Positions 19,520 through 29,672 of a DNA stretch of 64,000 bases are shown here, one piece after another (position 1 is the stretch's first letter; every line of letters starts with the position of its first letter). The translations under genes and the position numbers were made by a program. Origin of the DNA: Tolypocladium sp. Sup5 PDA-1 (taxonomy: Eukaryota > Ascomycota > Sordariomycetes > Hypocreales > Ophiocordycipitaceae); contig JPHH03000009.1 of NCBI GenBank assembly GCA_000750105.3, positions 62,001 through 126,000 on the forward strand, read 5' to 3'. The notes beneath the pieces were generated by a model. It was not told the origin of the DNA. It searched no databases and saw nothing but the letters and a program-made list of their open reading frames with translations.

Positions 19520-21690
19520 ATGGCCACCGGTATGTCTCGAGCTCCCCGACAGCGCTGTTCGGCGTTGCGTGCTGACCATCAACAGCGGGACGGGAACGTC
19601 GCGCAGAGCGCCTGAACGAGCGCCTCAGGGGCGCACAGTGAGTCGACCTGAATCAGCCTATTTGATTCGTCTTGGGGGCTGGTTGCTAACTATGCAGGCG
19701 CACAAACGTCGGAGACGACTCGTTTAGTCTCGACATCGAAGGGTTCGAGCTGCCCGCCGACCCCACGAGCCCTGCACGTCGCACGCCGAGCACTTCTGCC
19801 AAGAAACGAAAGCGAGACGATAACGGGAGCTCTGCACCTTCGCAGGAGAAAGGGAGCACTGGGCGGAGGCCCGCGCGATCGGCGGCCAAGGACCCGTACG
19901 ACTTGCCCGACACATCTAAGGAATCTGCCGGGCCGGTGGCAACGGATGCAGCCAAGGACCACACCCCAGGCCGGGATGGCTCGTCAAGCCGCTTGGTGCG
20001 AAGCTTGAGCAGGGCGGGATCGGTTGCGACGCACCAGGGGGACCAGGAGGCAGACGAGTTGGACGTACTGTCTGCCCCAGCTAGCATGCAGTCACCGGCG
20101 CGATCGCGCATTTCCGGCGCCATAGTCGAGGAGGTGGAGGAGAGCCCTGTACATGCCCCTGGCAGCGGGCGGCGGCGGAGCGTGCCCATGAGCGCAGCCC
20201 TCAGCTCCGCGACGAGGAGACTGCAGAGCGCGCTGAGCACGGATGACATCGCCCCGCCGTCGTCTTCGCCGCTGGCTCAAAAGGCTCGGAGGAGCGATGC
20301 CGCGGCGTCGGTGCGGTCGCGGAGATCCTTTGGTGTGATGTCTCGGACGTCGATAAGCGAAGATGCGGATGAGCTGTCACCAGACAGGCCGAGGGTTCAA
20401 GCAGCGGAGGAGGGTGAGATGTCGGATACACATCCCATCGATGAAGAGCCCGAGCAAGAAGAGACTGCGGAGCCAGAGGAGCAGGCTGAGCCGTCAGAGG
20501 AGGAAGCGGAGGAGATTGATGCGGCCGAGGCAGCCAGGACACTGGGCAGGAAACGACCGAGGAGGAGCATGCGCACCAGCTCACCGGAACTCGGATCAGG
20601 GGCCGCGGCAGAAGAGCAAGAGGACGAAGGGCAAGAGGACGAAGGGCAAGAGGACGAAGGGCAAGAGGACGGAGAGCAAGAGGACGAAGAGCCCGCGCCG
20701 AAGCGAAAACGGGGACGCCCGAGCAAGAGCCCTGCAGTACAGAAACACCCGGCGCGCAAACCCAAGCCAAAACCCCAGAAACAACCATCACAGGGCGCAC
20801 AGAAGCGAAAACGCAGCTCGAAACCCGAGACAGCCGCCAAAAGCCGCCGGGAGAGCGGCGACGGCGACGGCGACGCCATCGAAATCACCGTCCAGCGATT
20901 CGTCAACAACAAGCGCCGAGACTCCGGCTCCGGCCCCGACCCGCTGCACGCCGAGATCCCGTTTGCCAACCGCAGCGGCGAGACCGTCGTGGACGTCTTC
21001 GCGCAGGTCTGCGAGGAGGTCATCGCCGCGACGCTCGCGCAGTTCGAGCAGCTCGCCGACGCCGCCGACAACGCGGCCAAGAAGAAGGAGTGCCGCATCA
21101 AGATGAGGGCCATCGAGGCGTACAGGGAGGAGCTGAGCACGAGGCTGCTCCAGCATGTAAGTCTTGCTCTGCGCCGCCGGCACTCTGCAAAGGGGGCATC
21201 GATGGCTGACTTGACGGATAGGCAATACATCTGAATCACTGGTACTCGCTGCGGAAGCAGGTCCAGCAGGCGCAAAAGGAGAAGCTGTCGCTGCGGGATG
21301 AGATTCTGCGGCTCAAGGGGGAGAGGGAGCAGGTTGCGTTGCGCATGGACGCGGTGCGGATCAAGCACGAGGCGGACAACAAGGAGGCGACGGTAAGTCG
21401 TAACATTCCCATCAGGTTTTTCAGGAGTGGGTTCTAACACGACTGCCTAGTATCGTATAAATACGTCAACCCTCATGCACGACCTTGACCTTGCCGTCGA
21501 GCAAGGCAACGATGCTCCCGAGCTGTCCCGCGCGGCGCAGAAGCAAGCTGAGCTCGCGAACCTTGAGCTGCTGATAGCTCGCGTGTCAGACCAGGCCAGC
21601 TCCGCGAGCTCAACAGGTGGGATGCTGCGCCAGGTTGCCGACTTCAACGCCTTCCTGGAACGAGCCGCGCTGGCCCTCGAGTCGAGATGA
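19520..21690 (+). CDS. Probable inner kinetochore protein, Ame1/CENP-U-like, with AT-hook
   Basis: Exons 19520-19529, 19586-19637, 19698-21156, 21222-21392, 21451-21690; 643 residues. Start ATG GCC ACC spliced to AGRERRAERLNERLRGAQ. A long disordered middle contains DADELSPDRP, an acidic tandem repeat (about 20610-20690) and the AT-hook-like KRKRGRPSKS at about 20700-20730. The C-terminal third is helical and coiled-coil (TVVDVFAQVCEEVIAATLAQ to LKGEREQVALRMDAVRIKHE) and ends in a helical segment. This architecture matches fungal Ame1 (Mis17/CENP-U), a subunit of the COMA complex linking centromeric nucleosomes to Mis12, but the assignment rests on remembered family pattern only. Alternative: another AT-hook chromatin protein. 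Confidence 0.55.
20616..20690 (+). repeat. 15-bp coding tandem repeat
   Basis: About five near-identical 15-bp units (GGGCAAGAGGACGAA) encode repeated GQEDE-type acidic pentapeptides in the kinetochore-like protein, just before its AT-hook. Confidence 0.8.
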
Positions 21691-21751
21691 TGCCATTTTT
21701 ATATTGAGCTTTACCCCACGACGCCGCGTCTTGCACCATGCACGAACAAGG

Positions 21752-22466
21752 CTAGTTGATCTTGGCCTTGCTAAAGTCCATCTCCGGGTGCTGCTGCTGG
21801 AACTTTTTGAGAATGTCCGCCTTCTTCTGCTCGTCCGAGGTGGGCAGGCCGGCCTCCTTCTGGCGCTGGTCGAACATCATCTTCTCGACCATGCCGCGCG
21901 TCTCGCCGTCGAGGTCGGACAGCTTGGACGAGTCGGGCTGGATCTTGGTGACGTCGATGGCCGGCGCCGAGGTGACGACGTGCGCCCACCACTCCATCTT
22001 GTTGGCCTTGTCGAGGTGGATCTCGACCGTCTTGGTGCCGTCGGCGTTGGAGGAGAGGGTCCACGTGGAATCGTCGACGAGGACGGCGTGGGGGAGGTCG
22101 CCCTGAGATGTCAGTCAGCATAGGACAACAATGCGAGGTGTACTTGGTACGGTAGTACCTTTATGACTGGGTCTTGGCCCTTGATGCCCGCCAACAGGCT
22201 CTGCTTCTTAATGTCGACGACGAGGTCGCGCGACTTCATGTTGCCCGGGACGGTAAAGGTGACGTCGAGCTCGGCGATGGTCTGGATCCATTTGTAGGGC
22301 AGGGCGGCCTGCTCCTCGGCCTCTTTTGCGCGGGCTGCCTCGACTTCGGCGGGGGAGGGGTCTGTAGCGGCGGTTAGCTGGCAGCCATGGGGACTGAATG
22401 TATGCTCTAGCTGAGGAGTAGCAATGTGGTTGGGGTAATCGTCAACGTGCCTTTGACGTCGGCCAT
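21752..22466 (-). CDS. nudC: Nuclear movement protein NudC (p23/CS domain)
   Basis: Exons 22466-22451, 22361-22159, 22102-21752; 189 residues. The CS domain reads YKWIQTIAELDVTFTVPGN, KSRDLVVDIKKQSLLAGIKG, VIK-GDLPHAVLVDDSTWTL and KTVEIHLDKANKMEWWAHVV; the C-terminus MVEKMMFDQRQKEAGLPTSDEQ...HPEMDFSKAKIN is the NudC signature. NudC assists dynein/LIS1-dependent nuclear migration and acts as an Hsp90-linked chaperone. The first exon (MADVK) can only be joined in frame to DPSPAEVEAA through a GC-AG intron (22450-22362, donor AAAG|GCACGT) with a CTAAC branch site just before the acceptor. A GT-donor alternative (about 22444) with an earlier acceptor would give a slightly different N-terminus. 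Confidence 0.85.
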
Positions 22467-22750
22467 GGTAAAGGTGACGGCTGTTGACTGGTTGGAGAAG
22501 AGTGAAGATGGAATCAGATGGAGATAGATGTTGGAGCTCTTCGGTGGAGGGGCACAGGCAGGGGTCCAGCACCACCCGCGCGCTAGTGGATGACAAAGCT
22601 GGAGAGCTCTCGAAGCTCCCTCTTATTAACGCAGGCCAACCACTTCAACCTCACGTCAACTTCCGCCAGAGCATCAACCACCTCCTCTGCTCCATCTCCT
22701 CCCAAACCCTCACCCTCACGCAGCCAGGCATCGTCTCGTCCTCCGCCGCC

Positions 22751-23863
22751 ATGTCCCGGCAGGCCGCCAGCACCGTCTCGGTGCGCCACGCCTCCTCCCT
22801 GGGCGCCGCCACCACCGACGGCAACCCGCCGCCCTCGACCGACCAGGACGAGACGTGCCCCGTGTGCAAGACGACGCGCTACTTCAACCGCGACATGGAG
22901 TTCCGAATCAACACCGAGTGCTACCACCGCATGTGCAAGACGTGCGTCGAGCGCATCTTCAAGGACGGGCCCAACCAGTGCCCCTACGCCGGCTGCCACA
23001 AGACGCTGCGCCTGCGCGGCTTCAAGTCGGCCTTCTTCGCCGACCTCAAGGTCGAGCGCGAGGTCGACATCCGCCGCCGCGTCGCAAACGTCTTCAACAA
23101 GGTCGAGGACGACTTCGAGACGCTCGACGCCTACAACGACTACCTTTACATGGTCGAGTGCCTGACCGACGACCTGGTCAACGGCGGGCCCGAGGCCAAG
23201 GCCACGGCCGAGGGCCAGCTCGCCGAGTGGGAGGCCCAGCACAAGGCCGAGATCGAGCGCAACCGCAAGCTCGCCCGCGAGTCCGACGACGCGCGCCAGA
23301 GGCGCATCGCCGCCGAGCAGGACGCCGCCCGCCAGCGCCGCCGGCAGGACCAGCAGGACGACGCCGACGAAAAGGCCAGCGCCGCCCGCCTCCGCGAGGA
23401 GGTGCTCACGTCGCTGCAGAACGCCGAGATCGGCCACGCCACCGAGGCCATGGACAAGATCATGCTCAAGAAGCGCGGCCAGCAGAAGCGCGACGTCGCC
23501 CTCGCCGCCGTCCCCGCCGGCGGCCTGTCCATCCGCGGCCTGCGCGACAAGACCAAGCCCGTCGCCGAGGACAGGCCCTACGACCCCTTTGGCGGGCTCG
23601 ACCTGGCGCCCTCGCGCGTGGACCTGTCGGCCGACCGGCTGCGCGAGTACCACAGCGAGTGGATCGACGTGATGCGCTCCAAGGACGAGTACCTCGTCGG
23701 CGGGTACAGCGCCGACGAGTACATCTCGCGCGCGCTCTTCGAGGCCTTTTCCGGCCTGGGCGTCTTCGTGGCCGAGGACAAGGTCGACAGGGTCGTGCCG
23801 ACGGCGGGGGCGCGGGAGGCGGCCCTGGCGGGCGGCAGGATGGACACGGACGATGCGTTCTGA
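22751..23863 (+). CDS. TFB3: TFIIH/CAK subunit Tfb3 (MAT1 homologue)
   Basis: Intronless, 370 residues from ATG 22751 (GCCGCCATGTCC). N-terminal C3HC4 RING at about residues 37-85: CPVCKTTRYFNRDMEF, CYHRMCKTCVERIF and CPYAGCHKTLR. The MAT1 central region follows (FNKVEDDFETLDAYNDYLYM) and a long charged coiled-coil (residues about 165-235). The C-terminal segment YDPFGGLDLAPSRVDL and EYISRALFEAFSGLGVFVAE is the region that contacts the kinase-cyclin pair in the family. It assembles Cdk7/Kin28-cyclin H and tethers it to TFIIH in the nucleus for promoter release and repair. Third-position GC is very high, creating a 437-residue antisense open frame that is not a gene. Confidence 0.92.
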   Translation: MSRQAASTVSVRHASSLGAATTDGNPPPSTDQDETCPVCKTTRYFNRDMEFRINTECYHRMCKTCVERIFKDGPNQCPYAGCHKTLRLRGFKSAFFADLKVEREVDIRRRVANVFNKVEDDFETLDAYNDYLYMVECLTDDLVNGGPEAKATAEGQLAEWEAQHKAEIERNRKLARESDDARQRRIAAEQDAARQRRRQDQQDDADEKASAARLREEVLTSLQNAEIGHATEAMDKIMLKKRGQQKRDVALAAVPAGGLSIRGLRDKTKPVAEDRPYDPFGGLDLAPSRVDLSADRLREYHSEWIDVMRSKDEYLVGGYSADEYISRALFEAFSGLGVFVAEDKVDRVVPTAGAREAALAGGRMDTDDAF

Positions 23864-24438
23864 CGCGTACTCTGAGCGGCTGGCTACTCGGTACACGCGT
23901 TGAGATGACGTGGGCTTGGCTTTTGGCGCGCATTTACACGGCGTTTTGGGTATACAACGGTTGGGAAAAGGGGCTGGGCGGCTTATGACTTATGATACCA
24001 TCTGTACAACATCTACAACCAACCATCAAAATCAAATTAAAATCACCACAGTGAAAGTACGGTGTCGACAGTGATAGTGTAGTCATGACGTGTATTTCTG
24101 TCAAAGAGCTAGTCAAAAAGATGCACGACATACGAGAAGACCCAGACGGCCGAGAGTGACTCCCGCCGCCTCTGCCCCTGTCCCAGCAAGTATCTTGCCC
24201 CCAATAATCGCGAATAGTAGTCCTCCCGCCCCCTGCCTACGTTCCGTCACGCCCAAACAAACGCCTCGCTGTGTGATGCGATACCAAGACCCAAAGTGAC
24301 AAGTGACGGAGTAACAAGAGATAAGGGCGCCAGGGGCGGAAAGAAAAGAAAAGAAAGAAGGAGCAAAATCCAAGCAGCAAGGGTACAGAGAGGAAAGCAG
24401 GTGGTGGGAAGGTGCAATCAAGGTGGTGGTGGGAGTAT
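23864..24438. other. Convergent intergenic region
   Basis: 3' flanks of TFB3 (+) and the AP180-like gene (-). No gene supported. Confidence 0.5.
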
Positions 24439-26663
24439 TCATTGCTGCCAGGGCGTCTGCTGGGCTGGCCGCGGGAAGACGGGCATGGTCTGCAGCTGGT
24501 CGATGCCCCCCCCGATGGGCGCCTGGTTGTGCTGCCAGCCCATGCCGGTGGCGTGGTTGACAAACGCGCCGTTGCGGAAGGGGTTCGTCGTGCCGGTCGG
24601 CTGCGGCGCGATGCCCTGCTGCTGGACGGGCGACTGGGGCGCGCTGCTCCGCGCAAAGGGGTTGGTGCCCGTGGGCATGGGCTGCAGCGGCGCCGCGGCG
24701 GCGGGCGGCTGCGACTGGAAGGGCGAGGGCGAGCCCTGCGGAGAGGAGCGGGCAAAGGGGTTCGTGGGCTGGCGGCTGAGGGCCGGGGCGCCGGCTGCGG
24801 GAGAGGCGAATGGGGGCGTGTTGTTGGAAGGCATGCCGGTCTGCTGGGCCATCATCATGGACTGCCGGAAGGGATTGGTGGTTCCCGTTGGCTGTGGTAG
24901 GAGCCCCGTCGGCTGTCCCATCTGCATCGGCTGCTGGCCTGCAAACTGCTGGCTCTGGAAGTCTGCCATTGAGTTCTGAGGGATGGAGCCGAGACTGCCC
25001 GGTTGGAAGCCCTGCTGCGGCTGCGGCTGCGGAGTGAAGCCCCCAAAGCCGGCTCCTGTAAAGTTGGGTTGCAGCTGCTGCTGCTGCTGTAGTTGTTGTT
25101 GCTGCTGCAATTGCTGTTGCTGCTGCAATTGTTGCTGTTGCTGCAGTTGTTGCTGTTGTTGCAGTTGTTGTTGGTGCTGCTGCTGCAACAAAAAGTTCTG
25201 CTGCTGCTGCTGGTACGGATCATTGGACACAAAGCCAGTCGGCTGCGGCGCGAACCCATTCGAAGGGAACGGCATGCCGGACTGCTGCGGCTGCTGGAAC
25301 GAAGCGTTGCTGGCCTGCACGGCCGTCTGCTGGGGATTGACCTGCATGGGCGTCTGGTTCTGCTCGATCGAGTCGAAAAAGTCGATGAGGTCCGGGTCCG
25401 GGCCCTTGTTCGCCTGCGGCCTCGACTCCGTCCTGGGCTCGGTCGGCGCCGGGAACGGATTGTTGCTGCTGCTGTTCGGGACCGGCGGGGACGGCGTGGG
25501 AAACTCGAGGCCCGTGGCCTTGGCCGATTTGGACGACGGCCCCCTGATGCCCTTCTTCTTGGCGTCCTGCTCCGCGATGTACTGCCGCCGGTGGATCTCA
25601 AAGTCGGGGTCCTTGAGGTAGTCCTCTAGCTGGCGGCCGAGGTTGACGGGGGCGTGCTTCAGCTTGGGCACCTCGACGCGGGTGTGGTGCTCGTGCAGCC
25701 GCGCGACGCTCAGGTACTGCACGACATAGTCCGTCTGCCTCGTGAACGTGCGGTAGATGTCCATGGCTCTCTCCGCGTCCGTCTTGGACATTTCAAAGAA
25801 GTGGCCTGCGACGGCGGAGGTGAGACGGTGGGCGGGCGAGGTTGGGACGGGCATGACGACGTACCTAGGATGTTGATGAGGCCCTGGTTGAGCACCTGGA
25901 ACAGCGAGAGCAGGTCCAGGACCAGGAGCCGGAAGACGGCAATGGTGATCTCGTTTTCGGGCTCCGACTCGAGCACCTGGGGGATTGTCAGTCGGCGGTG
26001 CCGGGATTGCAGCATCCAATGGCTCGACTCACGTCGCACTTGACCAAGGCCGACAGCTGGCCCTGGACAGCCTCCGTCTCGCGCAGCAGCCCCCTGTCCA
26101 CGGACAGCTTCTCGAGCCTCGATTCGGGGGCGCGCACCCAGTCGGTCTTGGTGTCGCGGTACGCGCGCGCGCGCTCGGCGAGGTAGGTTGCGTAGTGCCG
26201 GATGTTTTTGCCCTGTGTTTGCGCTGTTGCGTCCCAATCAGCACCGTCCATGGTACACGGAATCTGAATCTGGCCGTCTGCCGGGGCCACGAACCGTCTG
26301 AGAGGTGGCCCAGGGACAGCATGTTGCGGTGCTTGGCCAGAAACGCCAGCGTCACGTCCGGCGAGCCCTCGCGGATCATGAGGTGGACGGTGATGAGGCT
26401 CTTGAGGACGACGGTCCAGGTCGAGTCGCGCAGGCGGTGCTGCAGGGCGCGGAAGACCTCGCCGACGCCCGCCTCGCCGGAGTGGGTGGCGACGAGGATG
26501 TGCTCGATGTACTTTGTCTTGGGGGGCGCATTCTAAGCGAGGCTCTGTGTCAGCTCGTGGCCGCTCCCGGGCCGGCGATGACGACGGGGACGCCGGCCGG
26601 ATATTTATGTCGCACCTTGATCTTGGTCGCGCCCTTGACGGACTTTTCAAACGAGCTTGACAT
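24439..26663 (-). CDS. ANTH-domain endocytic adaptor (AP180/Yap1801-2 type)
   Basis: Exons 26663-26616, 26532-26295, 26223-26033, 25976-25865, 25805-24439; 651 residues. The ANTH domain covers about residues 1-280: MSSSFEKSVKGATKIK-NAPPKTKYIEHI, the VLKSLITVHLMIREG helix, GKNIRHYATYLAERARAYRD and ILGHFFEMSKTDAERAMDIY. The C-terminal half is a disordered Gln/Pro/Asn-rich arm with a polyglutamine tract (25070-25215) and several NPF motifs (TNPFRQS, TNPFARS, NPFRNG), which bind EH-domain proteins such as Pan1/Ede1. Family proteins bind PIP2 and clathrin at the plasma membrane and sort synaptobrevin-type SNAREs. Divergent from the F-box gene at 27170. Confidence 0.9.
25070..25215 (-). repeat. CAG/CAA microsatellite coding polyglutamine
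   Basis: Repeating CTG/TTG units on the + strand encode runs of five to six Gln separated by single Leu in the AP180-like protein. On the + strand the tract reads as Leu- or Cys-rich spurious frames. Confidence 0.9.
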
Positions 26664-27169
26664 GATGCGAGCCGGCTCCTGGGGCGCCCAGGCTAAGGGA
26701 TACTGGCTTGCAGTCCGGGGGCGGGTGCGGGTGACAAAGAAGAGAGAGGGAGGACGGGCGGCTGTGTCGAGTCGAGCCGAGTCGAGTCGAAGAGGTCGTC
26801 GGGCTGCTGTTCGGTAGCAACTTTGGGTGGAGAGGCGCGGGCAGCTTGGCGCACGGTTGGGGTGGGGCCAGCCACTGATGCGGCGGGTTCCTTGGAAGAC
26901 GGCAGCGACACCACTAGGCGCACGCCCCGGTCGCTCCAGAATATCACCATGACACTGTGAGCCGGCCGATTCACTCCAACTCGCCGGCTGGCAGCCGCCT
27001 GTACCGTAATTGTATTCGTGAATCAGTCCAAATACAAGGGACCACTAGATAGCCGGCCGGTGCAGCTGGGTGGTTATGAAAAAACTATAAATTCTCGCTG
27101 CACAACCTGGGCTGGTCCCTTTCCTCTCTCGCCCAACAACACCCAGACAGACGCATCACGGCAACCACG
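26664..27169. promoter_or_regulatory. Divergent promoter, AP180-like / F-box, with TATA box
   Basis: 506 bp between divergent starts. TATAAAT at 27086-27092 lies 78 bp upstream of the F-box ATG and is a good core promoter element in that direction. A run of GAGTC/GTCGA units occurs at about 26765-26795. No gene seen. Confidence 0.5.
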
Positions 27170-28573
27170 ATGCGTCGGCCTCGGCTGTACGACCAGGTGC
27201 GCGAGCTGTTCACCCGAGCCCGTCCAGGACCGGGCAACGGCCAAGACGCTGCTGCTGACGCGGCCGCGGCCCCAACCGAGCAGACAACCATGCTTCCTCC
27301 TGACATCCCCTGCCCAGACGAGGAAGACGACGACGGGGTTCATAACTCGGCAGACGCAGACGCAGACGCAGACGAGCATGACACCTACACCTCGCCACAC
27401 ATGCAGACGCCCCCCCTCGACGCGCTGGAGCCCGTGCCCAAGAAGCCGCTCTTCGACCAGGTTCTCGAGCAACACCTCCCCGTCGAGCTCATGTACCAGA
27501 TCATCGGGTATCTCCCCCGCGAGGCCCGCGCCGCCCTGGCTCTAACCAGCAAGCAGTGGCTCCAGCGATGCGGTGGCCGCGCCGTCTTCCGCCTCAGCAA
27601 GACGGCCTGCCGCCGGTTCCTCCCCGTCCTCGACAGGGACCTGGCCTACCACTCGTACTGCAACGGCTGCAGCAAGCTGCACACGCTCAACAACATGCTC
27701 CTCCAGTACCCGACCGCGCAGACGGTGCGCTGCTGGCGCGCGCCCTGGGAGTCGCCCCGAGCCCTGCCGCCGCTGCTCACCAACAAGATGCTCCGGCTCG
27801 CCATGCAGTGGTACCGCGAGGGCCGTCACTTCGACTGGATCCTCGGCAAGATCGAGGAGCAGACCCACAGCCTGTGCTGGCACCGCAAGTACGAGGGCAA
27901 GTCGACCATCGCCGGGCGCGTCGTCGGCGGCGAGCTCATATTCCGCGTCTTCGACTTCGTGCTGCCGCCCCAGCCGCAGGGCACCTGGCGCAGCTTCGCG
28001 GCCATGCGGCACCTGCGCAAGGCCCTGAGCACCAGCGCGTGCCCCTACATCTGCCCGCACCGGACCTGGGAGCGCGAGTATCCCTTCCTCCATCCGGACA
28101 ACATCTACGCTAACCTCATGGTCGAGAGCCAGTACGCCCCCGGCCTGCCCATCACCGACACCCAGATGGAGGACTTTATCAGCCCCGAGCTGTTTTGCAT
28201 GCTCGAGCACGACCAGCCCTGCGGCAAGGAGTGCTCGACTGCCATGGCTGGCTGCAGCACCGAGCTCGTAAAGAGCTGCCACTTGTGCCACACCGACTTC
28301 GCGATGAGCGCCATCGACATCGAGACGGTTGGCCGCGTCCTTGTCTTGACCAGCTGGAAGAACGTGGGCCGTGGCCTCTCGCCCACTGATCCGAAATGGA
28401 CCGCCCACTTTGCTGACATGGGCCGCAGGAGGATTCCGTTCAAGCGGCCGGAAAAGGCAGACGTATACATGGAGTATGAAGGCATTGAGGACGACGGTTT
28501 GGAGCAGTTCTGCATTCCGCTGCTGGCGCGACAGGACCTCAAGGCTTGGCTGCCACCGGTCCAGAGTACTTGA
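27170..28573 (+). CDS. F-box domain protein
   Basis: Single exon, 467 residues, ATG 27170 (CACGATGCG). Residues about 45-72 are acidic with an (AD)n run. The F-box is at about 101-145 (LPVELMYQIIGYLPREARAALALTSKQWLQRC). The region after it has paired cysteines, YCNGCSKLH at about 165 and KSCHLCHTDF near 370, a layout seen in fungal F-box proteins of unknown target that may bind zinc. Likely a substrate receptor of an SCF ubiquitin ligase; the target is unknown. Confidence 0.8.
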   Translation: MRRPRLYDQVRELFTRARPGPGNGQDAAADAAAAPTEQTTMLPPDIPCPDEEDDDGVHNSADADADADEHDTYTSPHMQTPPLDALEPVPKKPLFDQVLEQHLPVELMYQIIGYLPREARAALALTSKQWLQRCGGRAVFRLSKTACRRFLPVLDRDLAYHSYCNGCSKLHTLNNMLLQYPTAQTVRCWRAPWESPRALPPLLTNKMLRLAMQWYREGRHFDWILGKIEEQTHSLCWHRKYEGKSTIAGRVVGGELIFRVFDFVLPPQPQGTWRSFAAMRHLRKALSTSACPYICPHRTWEREYPFLHPDNIYANLMVESQYAPGLPITDTQMEDFISPELFCMLEHDQPCGKECSTAMAGCSTELVKSCHLCHTDFAMSAIDIETVGRVLVLTSWKNVGRGLSPTDPKWTAHFADMGRRRIPFKRPEKADVYMEYEGIEDDGLEQFCIPLLARQDLKAWLPPVQST

Positions 28574-29672
28574 ACGACTTGCTGTGAGCACATGTGCTGG
28601 GTGATGACGAGAATAATCGACAGGGCGAATTGCTAGGAACTTGCTTGCTATGGAGAGGACTGTGAATAGCTCGGGACAGTAAGGTAACCAATACAAAACG
28701 GTGTGGACTTGCACAACAGGGCACCATGCAGTGAATATCTCCAGGAAGGGCGAGGAACGGCAGCAATGGCGAGGAATAGCCAGGAACAGGGAAAATATGG
28801 GAAAATACAAGGTTGGAGCCTTCGCGCAACCAGAAGGGGAGCAAATAATGTGACAAGATGCTGAAATGAGCAAAACCGCAAACCTTGTCCGCTGCTTGCG
28901 AGACCCAATCACCTACCGTCCGTATCACAACAATCAGTCAGAGCCCCCAGTGCCCAAACAAAAAGAAAGAACCCTTCCATTCATAATAAGTCAGAGCTGT
29001 TTTCCATCGCGTCCGATGCTGTAACAAGGTCGGTGTGTCGAACGCCCATTTCATAGAAAACCAGCCCTTGCCTCGCCCCCAGACCACTGAAGCCCCGGAG
29101 GGAGAGTCCGAGGGTTCGGAAGGGCGGCTTCTGCATCATATTATGCACGCGGTTCTCATCACCTGCAGGCATCCCGTTAGCAATTGACTCGTTTCAAGCG
29201 GCGTGGCAGAGCTGGTACGTACGTTTATTTGAATGGAAGGGTCATGGAGAGGAAAGGAAAAGAAGAAATGGAGCGAGCTGCTGCCAGAAATTTAAAGACC
29301 CGACGGTGTGGGGTCAGGCGGAGTTTCGCCGGGTGAACTGGTGCTGGGTTGTCCAAGTACGTACCCCCTGGAGTCCTGGATCGTACATGTCACCTGTTGG
29401 CAAGGCTGCTTTCTAGTTCTCCTTGTCCTCCGTCGGCGCTTTGCGCACATTAATACACAATATCATGGAGCCTGTGCGTCCACCTGTATACTAGAAACTT
29501 GGCCGGGAATGGCCATGGACGGCGTGGGCATTTGGGTGTCCCAGCCGTCGACCACCATCGACCGACATGCACTTTGAGACGGCAATCAAGATCAACAGTC
29601 CTAGGAAATCGGCAAGGTTCATAAACTGTCTGCTACACACACTTGGAATTCCCGTTCCGTATTTCGGAGATA
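28574..29672. other. Intergenic region with a diverged repeat
   Basis: About 1.1 kb. The stretch 28740-28830 shares words with 12540-12680 (GGAATAGC, GGAACAGGGRAA, TGGGRAAATAC, CYTTCGC), suggesting an old dispersed repeat. Otherwise no gene recognised. Confidence 0.45.

Noticed and set aside
22583..23896. 437-residue minus-strand ORF opposite TFB3
   Set aside because: Low-complexity Val/Leu/Gly translation antisense to a clear RING/MAT1 gene with strong codon bias.
24983..25629. Cys-rich and Leu-rich + strand ORFs over the AP180-like gene
   Set aside because: Arise from the CAG/CAA repeat read on the other strand; not a cysteine-rich effector.
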